A stretch of 64,000 bases of DNA from contig NZ_JASZYR010000001.1 in the NCBI RefSeq assembly GCF_030316855.1, positions 1,054,001 to 1,118,000 on the forward strand. Reading direction: 5' to 3'. A program made the translations under genes and the position numbers. This DNA is from Variovorax sp. J22P240. GTDB lineage: Bacteria > Pseudomonadota > Gammaproteobacteria > Burkholderiales > Burkholderiaceae_C. Positions 25,232 to 35,356 of this stretch are shown piece by piece (positions within the stretch are counted from its first letter, which is position 1; each line of letters opens with the position of its first letter). The notes beneath the pieces are model-generated. The model did no database searches, was not told the origin of the DNA, and saw only the letters and a program-made list of their open reading frames with translations.

Positions 25232-26557
25232 TCAAGCGTCCTTCACGGCGAGCGTCAAGCGCTCGCCGATGCTCTTGCCCGCCCTGATGGCGTAATTGGT
25301 GCCCCTGTCTTCCGGGTAGATCTGGGCCATCGAGCAGACGTGAAAGCCGCTCTTCGGGCCGTCTTCGCCCGGAATCAGACTGCTGTAGTTCTTCTCGACC
25401 ACCGGCTGCGACCAACGGGCTCGCCACAGGTGATGCGCCTGAATCCACTTGCGTTCCATGGCGGGAAACATGGTCTTGAGGAATGGCAGCGCGAAATCCA
25501 GGAAATCGTCGGCGCCCATCGCATACAAGGGTTCCGTGTGCGGAAGGTACTTCGAGAGGTAGACGATGTGCTTGCCGCCGTAGGTCTCGGCTCGCTCGAA
25601 ATTGGTGTGCTCGATCACGCCGACGAAGGGGAAGCTCGGGTCGTTGACGTTCAGCCAGTAGGTCTTGGACAGAGGCCGGTCCAGTTCGAGCACCAGGCAC
25701 ACGTTGCCGATGTACTGGATGCGCTCCAGGCTGTCGATGTAGTCAGCAGACGCCCAGCCGCGCACCATGTCCGCGACCAGCGGCAACGCCGGCGTTGCAA
25801 TAACCCGATCCGAGGTGACTTCGCCGCTGGGCGTGGTCGCGATCCAGCGCTCACCGAGCGGTTCGATCTTCGAAACGGGCGTGTTGAGTTCGATGCGACC
25901 GCCCAGTTCCCTCACCCGGTTGGCCAAGGCCTCGGCCAGCGCGACGAACCCTCCCTTGAAGTAGGCAAGGCGTTCTTCACCGCCCTTGCCTCGGCTCCCG
26001 CCGCGCAGCTTGAGCTTGTTCCAGAACCAGACCGCCGACACCTGCTCCGCGTAGGGACCGAACTTCCCCTTGAGCAGCGGCTGCCAGACCACGCGGTAGA
26101 CGTTTTCTCCACCCAGTTCGCGCAACCAGTCCTGCGCAGTCTTGTTCTCCAGGGCCTTCCAGTCCTTTACCTGGCGGGCGCGCAATGCGAGCAGGCCGAG
26201 GCGGATCCGGTCGACCAGACTCAAGGGCTTGAAGTTCAGCAGATCCCAGGGCGTGGACAGCTTGAAGAAATTGTTCGCGTAGTAGACGCCCGTGTTGGTC
26301 GGATTGACCTCGACGCGCTCGTCCAAGCCCAGTTCTTTGATCAGTCCCATCACTTCAAGGTCGTTGGTGAACCAATGGTGGTAGAAGCGGTCGAGGTTTT
26401 GGCCGCCTACTTCGAAGGCTGCGGCCAATCCGCCGACCTCCGATTCGGCTTCGAGAATCGTGACGTCGAAGCCCTTCTTGACCAGTTCATAGGCTGCAGT
26501 CAGCCCGGTAAAGCCCGCGCCAACAATCGTCACCTGCGTCGTGTGAGACAAACTCAT
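25232..26557 (-). CDS. NAD(P)/FAD-dependent oxidoreductase (amine oxidase/protoporphyrinogen oxidase-like)
   Basis: This 441-residue flavoprotein has GAGFTG at 12-17, the second FAD contact ILEAESEVGGLAAAF, and a C-terminal FAD motif GTNYAIRAGKSIGERL. It belongs to the superfamily that includes protoporphyrinogen oxidase, amine oxidases and UDP-galactopyranose mutase. It sits between a flippase-like gene and a GT39 gene, so a role in modifying a lipid-linked sugar or its carrier is likelier than haem synthesis, but this is inference. Its start overlaps the stop of the upstream gene by four bases, and it ends six bases before the GT39 gene. Confidence 0.82.
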   Translation of the reverse strand: MSLSHTTQVTIVGAGFTGLTAAYELVKKGFDVTILEAESEVGGLAAAFEVGGQNLDRFYHHWFTNDLEVMGLIKELGLDERVEVNPTNTGVYYANNFFKLSTPWDLLNFKPLSLVDRIRLGLLALRARQVKDWKALENKTAQDWLRELGGENVYRVVWQPLLKGKFGPYAEQVSAVWFWNKLKLRGGSRGKGGEERLAYFKGGFVALAEALANRVRELGGRIELNTPVSKIEPLGERWIATTPSGEVTSDRVIATPALPLVADMVRGWASADYIDSLERIQYIGNVCLVLELDRPLSKTYWLNVNDPSFPFVGVIEHTNFERAETYGGKHIVYLSKYLPHTEPLYAMGADDFLDFALPFLKTMFPAMERKWIQAHHLWRARWSQPVVEKNYSSLIPGEDGPKSGFHVCSMAQIYPEDRGTNYAIRAGKSIGERLTLAVKDA

Positions 26558-27549
26558 GAGGAAACTGCCTTCAATTTCTCTTGCCGCTGATGGACCGGAA
26601 AGACCAACAAGTAAAGGCCACCCACGAGGGTGGGCGGAAGCCATAGCAATGCATGGACGAGCAGCGCATACGCGGTCGCCGCCACCGAGTCGTTGCCGAG
26701 CGTCGTCATCGCATGCACCGTGAAGAAATCGAAGGTGCCGATGTAGCCCGGCGTGCTGGGAATCAGCGTCGCCAGAGTGCCCACGGGCAATGCCAGCCAG
26801 CCAGCGAGCGGCGCTGAAAGTGTCGGCAATGCCAAGGCAGCGAACCAGAAGACGCAGCCCTCTGCCAACCAGGCCAGTACCGACCAGAGGACCAACCTGA
26901 TCATGGTGCCCCCCTGCGCCAGGTGATGCAGCGTGCTCAGGCTCTTGTTGATTTCGTCGAAGAGCTTCTGACCGAAACCAGGCGCAACGCGAATAACCAG
27001 GCGCCCCATGGCGAGCACGAATGGCGTGAAGAAGCGCGGGAACAGAAGGACGAACAGGATGGAAAGTGCGGCAACGATCAAGGCCGCACTTCCGATTCCC
27101 GCAAAGTGCTTCGTGTCCAGACCGAACACTGCGACGGCCACGCCCAGGAGCACCAGCACCATCAGCAAGTCCAGCAAGCGCTCGACGAACAACGTTGCAA
27201 CGACGACGCCGGAAGTCGTGCCCAGCTTCCTGTTGAATGCGAACGCACGAAGCGCGTCCCCGGCCCTGAAGGGCAGCACGTTGTTGGCCGCGAAGCTCGC
27301 CAACAAGGGCCCGGCGCAACGCTGCCATGTCAAACCAGGGCTGTCACGCTCCAGCATCGAGCGCCAGCGTTCGATCCTGCAGGAATAGCCCACCGCGAAA
27401 GCCAACAGGGCTGCGGTCACCCAGATGAAACTGGCGCCATCGAACGCCCTTCTGATTTCTTCGAAGCTGATCTGGCGAAGAATCAGCCAAAGAAACAGTG
27501 CCGCGAGACCAATGCCCAACAGCAATCGCAATGACTTCTTGGCGGTCAT
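26554..27549 (-). CDS. Lysylphosphatidylglycerol synthase TM region family (UPF0104) membrane protein
   Basis: This 331-residue integral membrane protein has about eight helices. It matches the UPF0104/LPG_synthase_TM family: SFAANNVLPFRAGDALRAF is the characteristic motif with the N-N-V-L-P-x-R-x-G-D core, and LIPSTPGYIGTFDFF is a second signature. Members without the C-terminal synthase domain are thought to be lipid or lipid-linked sugar flippases. It is coupled by four-base overlaps to the GT2 gene before it and the flavoprotein after it, so it may move a polyprenyl-phosphate sugar across the membrane. Confidence 0.85.
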   Translation of the reverse strand: MTAKKSLRLLLGIGLAALFLWLILRQISFEEIRRAFDGASFIWVTAALLAFAVGYSCRIERWRSMLERDSPGLTWQRCAGPLLASFAANNVLPFRAGDALRAFAFNRKLGTTSGVVVATLFVERLLDLLMVLVLLGVAVAVFGLDTKHFAGIGSAALIVAALSILFVLLFPRFFTPFVLAMGRLVIRVAPGFGQKLFDEINKSLSTLHHLAQGGTMIRLVLWSVLAWLAEGCVFWFAALALPTLSAPLAGWLALPVGTLATLIPSTPGYIGTFDFFTVHAMTTLGNDSVAATAYALLVHALLWLPPTLVGGLYLLVFPVHQRQEKLKAVSS

Positions 27550-28691
27550 CGATTGACAACAACAGGGCTTCGGGACATGGCCGGGCCGGCTTTCTCGAAA
27601 CCGAGGTATTCCTGGACCACGTACAGCGGCCTGTTCTTGATTTCGTTGTAGATGCGGCCGACGTATTCGCCAAGAACACCGACGCAGATCAATTGGACGC
27701 CGCCCATGAAGAGCACGGCGATCATCAAGGCGGTCCAGCCTTCCACCCACACACTGGTGAACAGGCGCAGCACGAGCGCGTACACGATGCCCAGCAGCGA
27801 CACGGAGGCACAGGCCAAGCCCAAGGCCACCGACATCTGCAGAGGCTTGGTCGAGAAAGACAGGATCCCGTCCGTTGCGAAGCGGAGCATCTTGGTCAGG
27901 GGGTATTTGCTTTCCCCCGCAAATCGCTGGGCGCGTCGGTATGGCAGCGCGATCTGCTTGAATCCGACCCAGCTCACCATGCCGCGCACGAAACGGTCAC
28001 GCTCCGGCATGGCACGCAGCGTATCCACGACATCCCGGCTCATGAGCCGAAAGTCGCCCGTATCCAGAGGGATCGCCACATCCGACAATTGGTTGAGCAG
28101 GCGGTAGAAGCCCCGAGCCGTCGCCAGCTTGAAGGCTGACTCGCCCGGGCGTTCCGTGCGGGTGCCGTAGACGACGTCGTAGCCTTCACGCCATTTGGCG
28201 ATCATCTGGTGGACGACTTCGGGAGGATCCTGAAGGTCGGCGTCGATGAGCACGACCGCGTCGCCATTGGCGGCGTCAATTCCGGCCGTCACCGCAATCT
28301 GGTGACCGAAATTGCGCGCAAACCCTATGAGTTTGATCCGGGGATCTTCGGCGGCAAATTCCTTCAGGCGCTCTCGCGTGCGATCGCGGCTGCCGTCGTC
28401 GACGAAGATCAGTTCGACATCCAGATCCTGCAATTCGGCGCAGAAGGCCCTCATGCGCTTCATCGTCTCGCCAATCACCTCTTCCTCGTTGTAGCAAGGG
28501 ATGACGACGGACAGCAGCTGCGTGTCCCTAGGCGATTCGGTCGCTGACTCCGTCGACAAGCCCTCGGCGCGAAGTGAAGTGGAAGACCAGTGGCTGTGCG
28601 CACGGCCTCTCTTCGTCCGGTCAACGACTTCCCGAGCGACCGTCACGGGCACTGGGGTGATTCTCACGGCATCGCAACTAACTTTTTCCAT
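27546..28691 (-). CDS. GT2 polyprenyl-phosphate glycosyltransferase (GtrB/DPM-like)
   Basis: This 381-residue enzyme has a GT-A fold with LSVVIPCYNEEE at 60-71, the metal-binding DAD at 150-152 (LIDADLQDPPE) and two C-terminal membrane helices (about 285-310 and 322-345), the layout of GtrB-type polyprenyl-phosphate glucosyl- or mannosyltransferases. The first 58 residues extend beyond the family norm and are basic/Ser-rich; a start nearer the catalytic domain is possible but none has a good ribosome site. It is the first gene of the glycan operon and probably makes the lipid-phosphate sugar for the GT39 step. Confidence 0.88.
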   Translation of the reverse strand: MEKVSCDAVRITPVPVTVAREVVDRTKRGRAHSHWSSTSLRAEGLSTESATESPRDTQLLSVVIPCYNEEEVIGETMKRMRAFCAELQDLDVELIFVDDGSRDRTRERLKEFAAEDPRIKLIGFARNFGHQIAVTAGIDAANGDAVVLIDADLQDPPEVVHQMIAKWREGYDVVYGTRTERPGESAFKLATARGFYRLLNQLSDVAIPLDTGDFRLMSRDVVDTLRAMPERDRFVRGMVSWVGFKQIALPYRRAQRFAGESKYPLTKMLRFATDGILSFSTKPLQMSVALGLACASVSLLGIVYALVLRLFTSVWVEGWTALMIAVLFMGGVQLICVGVLGEYVGRIYNEIKNRPLYVVQEYLGFEKAGPAMSRSPVVVNR

Positions 28692-28773
28692 GGCATCCGC
28701 CCCAGAGGTCGTTGGAGAGCGCAGCAGTGCTGTTACCAGACACTACGAATGCCAAACTCTAACACTATGTTCT

Positions 28774-28802
28774 TACATGTGAAAACACTTCGTTAGGGTC
28801 AA
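28774..28802 (-). promoter_or_regulatory. Candidate sigma-70 promoter for the glycan operon
   Basis: Read leftward, TTGACC (28797-28802) and CATGTA (28774-28779) are separated by 17 bases, about 80 bases before the GT2 start, in an AT-rich patch. The -10 hexamer is a poor match, so this is a weak call. Confidence 0.35.
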
Positions 28803-28917
28803 CCCGAACGGTATATGCCCAAGCTGTCGTTGTAAGAGCCGGGCCCGGCTGCGCACCCCGAGATTGCCTTGGGCGTCAAACGGTACGCATCCAATGAGAT
28901 ATGCCGAAGGGACAGCG

Positions 28918-28941
28918 TGTCACCGGGTCGGACCGGTGACA
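28918..28941. terminator. Hairpin downstream of guaA
   Basis: TGTCACCGG and CCGGTGACA form a perfect 9-base stem with a 6-base loop, 16 bases beyond the guaA stop. No T-run follows in the guaA direction, so it is a candidate stem for termination or transcript stability rather than a classical terminator. Confidence 0.45.
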
Positions 28942-28956
28942 AGCGACGCCCTCCGC

Positions 28957-30570
28957 TCACTCCCACTCGATCGTCGCCGGCGGCTTGCTGCTCACGTCGT
29001 AGGTGACGCGATTGATGCCTCGCACCTCGTTGATGATGCGACCCGACACCTTCTTGAGCAGCGCATAGGGCAGCTCGGCCCAGTCAGCGGTCATGAAGTC
29101 GCTGGTCTGAACTGCACGCAGGGCCACAACGTAATCGTAGGTGCGGCCGTCGCCCATCACGCCGACGCTCTTGACTGGCAAAAACACGGTGAAGGCCTGG
29201 CTCGTGAGGTCGTACCAGCTCTTGCCGGTAGCGGGGTCGATGAAGTTGCGCAGTTCCTCGATGAAGATCGCATCGGCGCGGCGCAGCAGGTCGGCGTACT
29301 CCTTCTTGACCTCGCCGAGGATCCGAACGCCCAGGCCGGGGCCAGGAAACGGATGGCGATACACCATCTCGGGCGGCAGGCCGAGCGCGACACCGAGTTC
29401 GCGGACTTCATCCTTGAACAAGTCGCGTAGCGGCTCCAGCAGTTTGAGGCCCAGTTGCTCCGGCAGGCCGCCCACGTTGTGGTGGCTCTTGATGGTGACG
29501 GCCTTCTTGCTCTTGGCGCCGCCGGACTCGATCACGTCCGGATAGATGGTGCCCTGCGCCAGCCATTTGGCGCCCTTCGCGCCTGCGCTCGTGAGCTTGG
29601 CCGCCTCCTGCTTGAACACGGTGACGAACTCGCCGCCGATGATCTTGCGCTTGGCTTCGGGGTCGCTGACGCCGGCCAGCTTGCCGAGGAAAAGTTCGCT
29701 CGCATCGACGCGGATCACCTTGGCGTGCAGCTTGCCGACGAACATGTCCATCACCATGTCGCCTTCGTTCAGCCGCAGCAGACCGTGGTCGACGAAGACG
29801 CAGGTGAGTTGGTCGCCGATGGCGCGATGGATCAACGCAGCGGCCACCGACGAATCGACGCCGCCAGAGAGCCCGAGGATCACCTCCTCGTCGCCCACTT
29901 GCTTGCGGATGGCCTCCACCGCTTCGGCGATGTGGTCGCGCATGACCCAGTCGGGCTTGGCGCCGCAGATGCCGAGCACGAAGCGATCGAGGATCGCCTG
30001 GCCCTGCTGCGTGTGCGTGACTTCGGGGTGGAACTGCACGGCGTAGAAATGCCGATCCTCGTCGGCCATGCCGGCGATCGGGCAGCTCTCGGTCGAGGCC
30101 ATCAGCTTGAAGCCGGGCGGCAGTTCGGTGACCTTGTCGCCGTGGCTCATCCAGACGTTGAGCATGCCGTGCCCGTCGTCGGTCGTGAAGTCCGCGATGT
30201 CCTTGAGCAGCTCGGTGTGGCCGCGTGCGCGGACCGCCGCAAAGCCGAACTCGCGCTTGTGGCCGCCTTCGACCTTGCCGCCCAGCTGGTGCGCCATGGT
30301 CTGCATGCCGTAGCAAATGCCCAGCACCGGCACGCCGAGCTCGAACACCGCTTGCGGCGCCTTATCGGTCGTGTCTTCGTAGACGCTGGCGTGGCTGCCC
30401 GAAAGGATGACGCCCTTCAGGCTGCCGTCCTTCGCGTAGTCGCGAATCCACTCGTCCGTGACGTCGCAGGGATGCACCTCGCTGAGCACATGCGCCTCGC
30501 GCACGCGTCGCGCGATGAGCTGGGTGACTTGCGAGCCGAAATCGAGAATCAGGATCTTCTGGTGTTGCAT
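28957..30570 (-). CDS. guaA: GMP synthase (glutamine-hydrolysing)
   Basis: This 537-residue enzyme converts XMP to GMP using glutamine and ATP. The N-terminal class I amidotransferase has the catalytic Cys86 (LGICYGMQ) and the His/Glu pair in QFHPEVTHT. The ATP-pyrophosphatase domain shows the P-loop LSGGVDSSV, and the C-terminal dimerisation domain ends [15 protein letters not shown], as in all family members. The start at 30570 gives the usual [14 protein letters not shown]. It lies downstream of guaB in the same direction, separated by a repeat element, as in the common guaBA operon. Confidence 0.97.
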   Translation of the reverse strand: MQHQKILILDFGSQVTQLIARRVREAHVLSEVHPCDVTDEWIRDYAKDGSLKGVILSGSHASVYEDTTDKAPQAVFELGVPVLGICYGMQTMAHQLGGKVEGGHKREFGFAAVRARGHTELLKDIADFTTDDGHGMLNVWMSHGDKVTELPPGFKLMASTESCPIAGMADEDRHFYAVQFHPEVTHTQQGQAILDRFVLGICGAKPDWVMRDHIAEAVEAIRKQVGDEEVILGLSGGVDSSVAAALIHRAIGDQLTCVFVDHGLLRLNEGDMVMDMFVGKLHAKVIRVDASELFLGKLAGVSDPEAKRKIIGGEFVTVFKQEAAKLTSAGAKGAKWLAQGTIYPDVIESGGAKSKKAVTIKSHHNVGGLPEQLGLKLLEPLRDLFKDEVRELGVALGLPPEMVYRHPFPGPGLGVRILGEVKKEYADLLRRADAIFIEELRNFIDPATGKSWYDLTSQAFTVFLPVKSVGVMGDGRTYDYVVALRAVQTSDFMTADWAELPYALLKKVSGRIINEVRGINRVTYDVSSKPPATIEWE

Positions 30571-30583
30571 GGGATTCAGTCGC

Positions 30584-30658
30584 CGCCGGGCCGCCCCAAG
30601 GCGACTGCAGCCCCCATGGGGGGCAGCGTAGTACACGAAGTGACAAGCGTGGGGGTCA
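30584..30658. repeat. GC-rich intergenic repeat, copy B
   Basis: This second copy of the element at 281-352 reads GGGCCGCCCCAAGGCGACTG, a C-run/G-run hairpin, then a tail with ACACGAAGTGACAAGCGTGG. It fills the gap between the guaB stop and the guaA start, in the same orientation to its flanking genes as copy A. Confidence 0.7.
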
Positions 30659-30663
30659 TTGCT

Positions 30664-32133
<1,470 letters not shown>

Positions 32134-32246
32134 GGGTGAAGCTCCAAAAGACGGATTGTAACGATGGCTCGGCATCCAATCAGGCGAAGGGAATTGCGCT
32201 TTCCCGCACGCATTCGGGTTCAAACATCCCGGAGTACCGATAGAAC

Positions 32247-32278
32247 GTTGCAAAAATGCCAGGGACAAAGTTGCAAAA
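32247..32278. repeat. Direct repeat GTTGCAAAA in the guaB upstream region
   Basis: GTTGCAAAA occurs at 32247-32255 and 32270-32278, 23 bases apart (about two helical turns), 27 bases before the DUF4124 start and about 115 before guaB. The spacing on one helix face would suit a regulator, but two short A-rich repeats may also be chance. Confidence 0.35.
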
Positions 32279-32304
32279 CGTAAGGCAGCGCTAAACTGCC
32301 GGCC

Positions 32305-32814
32305 ATGAAATTCGCGCATCTGCTCGTCATCGGATCGGTCTTCCTGCTTCCGTTGGGCGCGCACGCCCAGTGGCAATGGGTCGACAAGGACAACAAGAAG
32401 GTGTTCAGTGACCAGGCGCCGCCGCCCGACATCCCCGAGAAAAACATCCTCCGCAAGCCCGGTGCGCCCAGCAAGCCACTGAGTTTCAGCACACCTGCTG
32501 CGCCGACGGAACCTGCGCCGGCAGCCGCGCCCGCCGCCAGCAGCAGCAAGACGGCGGGTGTCGACAAGCAACTCGAGGAAAAGACGAAGAAGACCGAGGA
32601 AGCCGAAAAGGCCAAGCAGGCCGCCGAAACGCAGAAGGTGGCGCAGGCGAAGGCCGAGAACTGCAATCGGGCTCGCCAGGGCAAGGCCACGATGGACAGT
32701 GGCATGCGCGTGGCCCGCATCAATGCGCAGGGCGAGCGCGAGATCATGGACGACAACGCACGTGCCGCGGAGCAACAACGCCTGCAATCGGTGATCGACG
32801 CTGACTGCAAGTAG
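32305..32814 (+). CDS. DUF4124 domain-containing exported protein
   Basis: This 169-residue protein has a Sec signal ([20 protein letters not shown], cleaved after AHA), then the DUF4124 core [19 protein letters not shown], a Pro/Ala linker (residues 50-85) and a charged, probably coiled-coil stretch of Lys/Glu/Gln (about 90-125). DUF4124 domains are found in small periplasmic proteins of betaproteobacteria with no assigned role. It diverges from guaB and converges with rnfH. Confidence 0.85.
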   Translation: MKFAHLLVIGSVFLLPLGAHAQWQWVDKDNKKVFSDQAPPPDIPEKNILRKPGAPSKPLSFSTPAAPTEPAPAAAPAASSSKTAGVDKQLEEKTKKTEEAEKAKQAAETQKVAQAKAENCNRARQGKATMDSGMRVARINAQGEREIMDDNARAAEQQRLQSVIDADCK

Positions 32815-32825
32815 AGCGAGCGAGC

Positions 32826-33158
32826 CTAGTACCCCGCCTTGCCGCCCTTGCGACGCCGTGCGAACAAGCCCGTTCCGCGAGCGCCCTGCTGCCGGAATCG
32901 TTCGCGCCGGGCGACTTTGGGATCGACGGTGAGCGGCCGGCACAGTTCGACCCTGTCGAGGTCTGCGAGAACCTGATCCCATTCGACCGCCCGGCCCCAG
33001 ACTCCCGGGACAAGAGTCTGCCAATCGAGTTGCGGAAAGCTGGCGCCGAGACTGCTGGCCATCACCGCATCGCGCGCCGTCGCGCCCTCCGATAGCGACA
33101 CGACCTGTTCGAACACCTCACGCGGCGCCGGCGAATAGGCCACCGTGACTTGCAGCAT
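32826..33158 (-). CDS. rnfH: RnfH family protein (UPF0125)
   Basis: This 110-residue ubiquitin-like-fold protein has the family pattern [20 protein letters not shown] and [20 protein letters not shown], ending in [15 protein letters not shown]. RnfH proteins are conserved next to ratA across proteobacteria; their exact role is not established. The start ATG shares one base with the ratA stop (TGATG), so it is translationally coupled to ratA. A longer frame upstream overlaps ratA and is not used. C-terminal tail is rich in Arg, Gly and Lys. Confidence 0.9.
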   Translation of the reverse strand: MLQVTVAYSPAPREVFEQVVSLSEGATARDAVMASSLGASFPQLDWQTLVPGVWGRAVEWDQVLADLDRVELCRPLTVDPKVARRERFRQQGARGTGLFARRRKGGKAGY

Positions 33159-33604
33159 CAGGGCGTACCGTAGACGTGCTCGGCGCGCTTCACGAAAGCT
33201 TCGACCAGGTTCGAGGCGACCTTGTCGAACACGGGCCCCACCAGTGCCTGAAGCGCGAAGTTGCTGAACCCATAGCTGAGGTTGAGTTCGACGCGGCACG
33301 CTCGCTCGCCCTGCTCCCCCACGGGCGTGAATTTCCAGACACCGTCAAGATTGGAGAAGGGCCCATCGACCAGCTTCAGATGCACTTCGCGGCCGGGCAC
33401 ATGGGTGTTGCGGGTAGTGAAGCTCTGGTGAAAACCGCTGAAGGCGAGGCCGACTTCGGCGGTCATGCCGAGTTCGTCCTGCTCGATCACTTTCGAGCGG
33501 TCACACCACGGCAGAAATTCGGGATACTTCGCCACGTCGGTGACGAGGGCGTACATCTCTTCGGCGCTGTACCAGATCAGAACGGACTTGTGGACTGTTT
33601 TCAT
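33158..33604 (-). CDS. ratA: RatA/CoQ10-binding START-domain protein
   Basis: This 148-residue START-domain protein has the usual start MKTVHKSVLIWYSAEEMYAL and the motif EFLPWCDRSKVIE, with the late helix ALVGPVFDKVASNLVEAFVKR. Homologues are annotated either as the RatA toxin that blocks ribosome subunit association in E. coli or as coenzyme-Q-binding Coq10 proteins; the ubiquinone role is better supported in many bacteria. It diverges from smpB and is coupled to rnfH, the conserved betaproteobacterial order. Confidence 0.92.
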   Translation of the reverse strand: MKTVHKSVLIWYSAEEMYALVTDVAKYPEFLPWCDRSKVIEQDELGMTAEVGLAFSGFHQSFTTRNTHVPGREVHLKLVDGPFSNLDGVWKFTPVGEQGERACRVELNLSYGFSNFALQALVGPVFDKVASNLVEAFVKRAEHVYGTP

Positions 33605-33666
33605 AGAATCGGCACCGCGTGCGCGACGGATTGTATTGAAGCCATGCAGCCCTCACCTGACACACC

Positions 33667-34143
33667 ATGGCCACAAGAAAACAAGACACCTCCTCCCGGA
33701 TCGCGGACAACAAGAAAGCCGCCTACAACTACTTCTTCGAGGAACGCTTCGAGGCGGGCATGGTGCTCGAAGGTTGGGAGGTCAAATCGCTGCGCGAAGG
33801 CAAGGTGCAGCTGACCGACGGCTATGTCGTGATCCGCGACGGCGAGCTGTTCGTGATCGGTTGTCAGATCAACCCCCTGCGCTCCGCGTCGACACACATC
33901 ACTCCCGACTCCGTGCGCACCAAGAAGCTGCTGCTGCACAAGGAGCAGATCCGCCGCCTGATCGGCAAGGTGGAGCAAAAAGGCTATACGCTGGTGCCGC
34001 TCAATCTCCACTGGAAGGCGGGCAAGGTCAAATGCGAAATCGCACTGGCCAAGGGCAAGGCCGAGCACGACAAGCGCGACACCATCAAGGACCGCGAAGG
34101 CAAGCGTGAAGTCGAGCGGGCCATGAAGAGTCGCAGCCGCTGA
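33667..34143 (+). CDS. smpB: SsrA-binding protein SmpB
   Basis: This 158-residue RNA-binding protein partners tmRNA in trans-translation to rescue stalled ribosomes. The oligonucleotide-binding core has [20 protein letters not shown], the signature [19 protein letters not shown] and a basic C-terminal tail ([20 protein letters not shown]) that enters the decoding centre. The tmRNA gene itself is not in this window. It is divergent from ratA over 62 bases. Confidence 0.97.
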   Translation: MATRKQDTSSRIADNKKAAYNYFFEERFEAGMVLEGWEVKSLREGKVQLTDGYVVIRDGELFVIGCQINPLRSASTHITPDSVRTKKLLLHKEQIRRLIGKVEQKGYTLVPLNLHWKAGKVKCEIALAKGKAEHDKRDTIKDREGKREVERAMKSRSR

Positions 34144-34155
34144 AGGAACACATCG

Positions 34156-34743
34156 ATGGCGCTTCAACCCCTCGACGCCGCGCGCGTCAACCCACTCGAG
34201 GGCGGTCCGAGCTTTTCGCTGGGCAATCGGATGCTGCGCGCCGTGTGGAACCTGAGCTGGGCGCTGCTCGCGTCGTGGACGCCGCCGCAGATGCGCTTCT
34301 GGCGCCGCTTTCTCCTGAAGCTGTTCGGCGCACAGATGGGCGAATCCAGCGACGTGCGCGGTAGCGCACGGGTTTGGTATCCGCCCCACCTGCATCTGGC
34401 CGATCGCGCGCTGCTGGCCGAACGGGTCACTTGCTACAACATGGCGCCGATTTCGCTTGGCCGCGCGGCGCTGGTGTCGCAAGGGGCGCATCTCTGCGCC
34501 GGCAGCCATGACATCTCGTCGGCCACCTTCCAACTGACGGCGCAACCGATCGTGATCGGCGCGCAGGCGTGGATTGCAGCCGAGGCTTTCGTCGGGCCCG
34601 GCGTCGAGGTGGGCGAAGGTGCGGTGCTGGGCGCGCGGAGCGTCGCGTTCCGGTCACTCGACCCATGGACCGTGTATGGCGGAAATCCGGCGAAGCCGCT
34701 CAAGCGGCGCGTGCTCCGCGGTGGTCCGGCCGGCGGAACCTGA
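34156..34743 (+). CDS. WcaF-like hexapeptide acyltransferase
   Basis: This 195-residue protein of the left-handed beta-helix acyltransferase superfamily has hexapeptide-type turns in the C-terminal half (VIGAQAWIAAEAFVGPGVEV, then GEGAVLGARSVAF) and ends in VYGGNPAKPLKRR, the typical WcaF/NodL-like C-terminal motif. It probably acetylates a sugar in polysaccharide biosynthesis. The N-terminal 60 residues contain WNLSWALLASWTPPQMRFWR, shared by WcaF-type colanic acid acetyltransferases. It follows smpB by 12 bases with an AAGGA site, but is unlikely to share function with it. Confidence 0.85.
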   Translation: MALQPLDAARVNPLEGGPSFSLGNRMLRAVWNLSWALLASWTPPQMRFWRRFLLKLFGAQMGESSDVRGSARVWYPPHLHLADRALLAERVTCYNMAPISLGRAALVSQGAHLCAGSHDISSATFQLTAQPIVIGAQAWIAAEAFVGPGVEVGEGAVLGARSVAFRSLDPWTVYGGNPAKPLKRRVLRGGPAGGT

Positions 34744-34761
34744 CCTTTTTTCGACGCGCAT

Positions 34762-34787
34762 GGAATAAACGTCGGTGCGCCGGCGTT
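34762..34787 (+). promoter_or_regulatory. Candidate ECF-type promoter of the sigma factor gene
   Basis: GGAAT (34762-34766) and CGTT (34784-34787) are separated by 17 bases, resembling the GGAAC/GGAAT-N16-17-CGTT promoters of several ECF sigma factors. It lies about 40 bases before the sigma factor ATG, so the gene may be autoregulated. It also argues against the upstream GTG start, which would lie in the -10 region. Confidence 0.45.
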
Positions 34788-34827
34788 AGTGCAGCAGACA
34801 ACCACGATCGATGATCTGCTCCACACC

Positions 34828-35343
34828 ATGGATTCCCGCCTCCTCGTCGACCACATTCCCAGCCTGCGGCGCTATGCCCGCGCGCTGACGGGCGACCGCT
34901 GGGCTGCCGACGACCTGGTGCAGGACACGCTGGAGCGCGCCTGCAGCAAGTGGCGGCTGTGGATCGTCGGGAGCGACCTCCGTGCCTGGCTCTTCACCGT
35001 CATGCACAACGTGTTCGTGAGCCAAGCCCGGCGCGCACCGGCAACGCGCGCGGCTGCTGTCGACATCGACGATGTCGTGCTTGACCTACGCGGCGTGGAT
35101 TCGACCCGTGACCAGGCCATCGACCTGCAACGCTGCCTGCTGCTTCTGCCCGAGGAACAGCGCGCCGTGCTGCTGTTGGTAGCGCTCGAAGACCTCTCCT
35201 ACGCGCAAGTGGCCAAGGTGCTGGGCATTCCGGCTGGCACCGTGATGTCGCGCCTCTCGCGGGCTCGCGCCCGCCTGCAGGACCTGATGGACGGGACGCC
35301 TTCTCCCGTGGCGGCCCGCCCCGGCTTGCGTCGCCTCAAGTGA
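34828..35343 (+). CDS. ECF-family RNA polymerase sigma factor
   Basis: This 171-residue sigma factor has region 2 (SLRRYARALTGDRWAADDLV, then DTLERACSKW and LRAWLFTVMHNVF) and region 4 (LPEEQRAVLLLVALEDLSYA, then VAKVLGIPAGTVMSRLSRAR). Such factors direct stress or surface regulons and are held by an anti-sigma factor, here encoded 13 bases downstream. The ATG at 34828 is preferred over a GTG at 34789 because an ECF-like promoter overlaps the latter. A clear ribosome site is absent. The stimulus is unknown. Confidence 0.9.
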   Translation: MDSRLLVDHIPSLRRYARALTGDRWAADDLVQDTLERACSKWRLWIVGSDLRAWLFTVMHNVFVSQARRAPATRAAAVDIDDVVLDLRGVDSTRDQAIDLQRCLLLLPEEQRAVLLLVALEDLSYAQVAKVLGIPAGTVMSRLSRARARLQDLMDGTPSPVAARPGLRRLK

Positions 35344-35356
35344 ATCGGCTATCGCC

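Noticed and set aside
25232..26557. Flavoprotein as the haem enzyme HemG/HemY
   Set aside because: It is coupled to glycosyltransferase and flippase genes with no haem genes near; the superfamily is broad.
33158..33604. RatA as one half of a toxin-antitoxin system
   Set aside because: RatA and RnfH are conserved housekeeping neighbours of smpB; there is no antitoxin-like partner, and the START fold fits a coenzyme Q-related role better.
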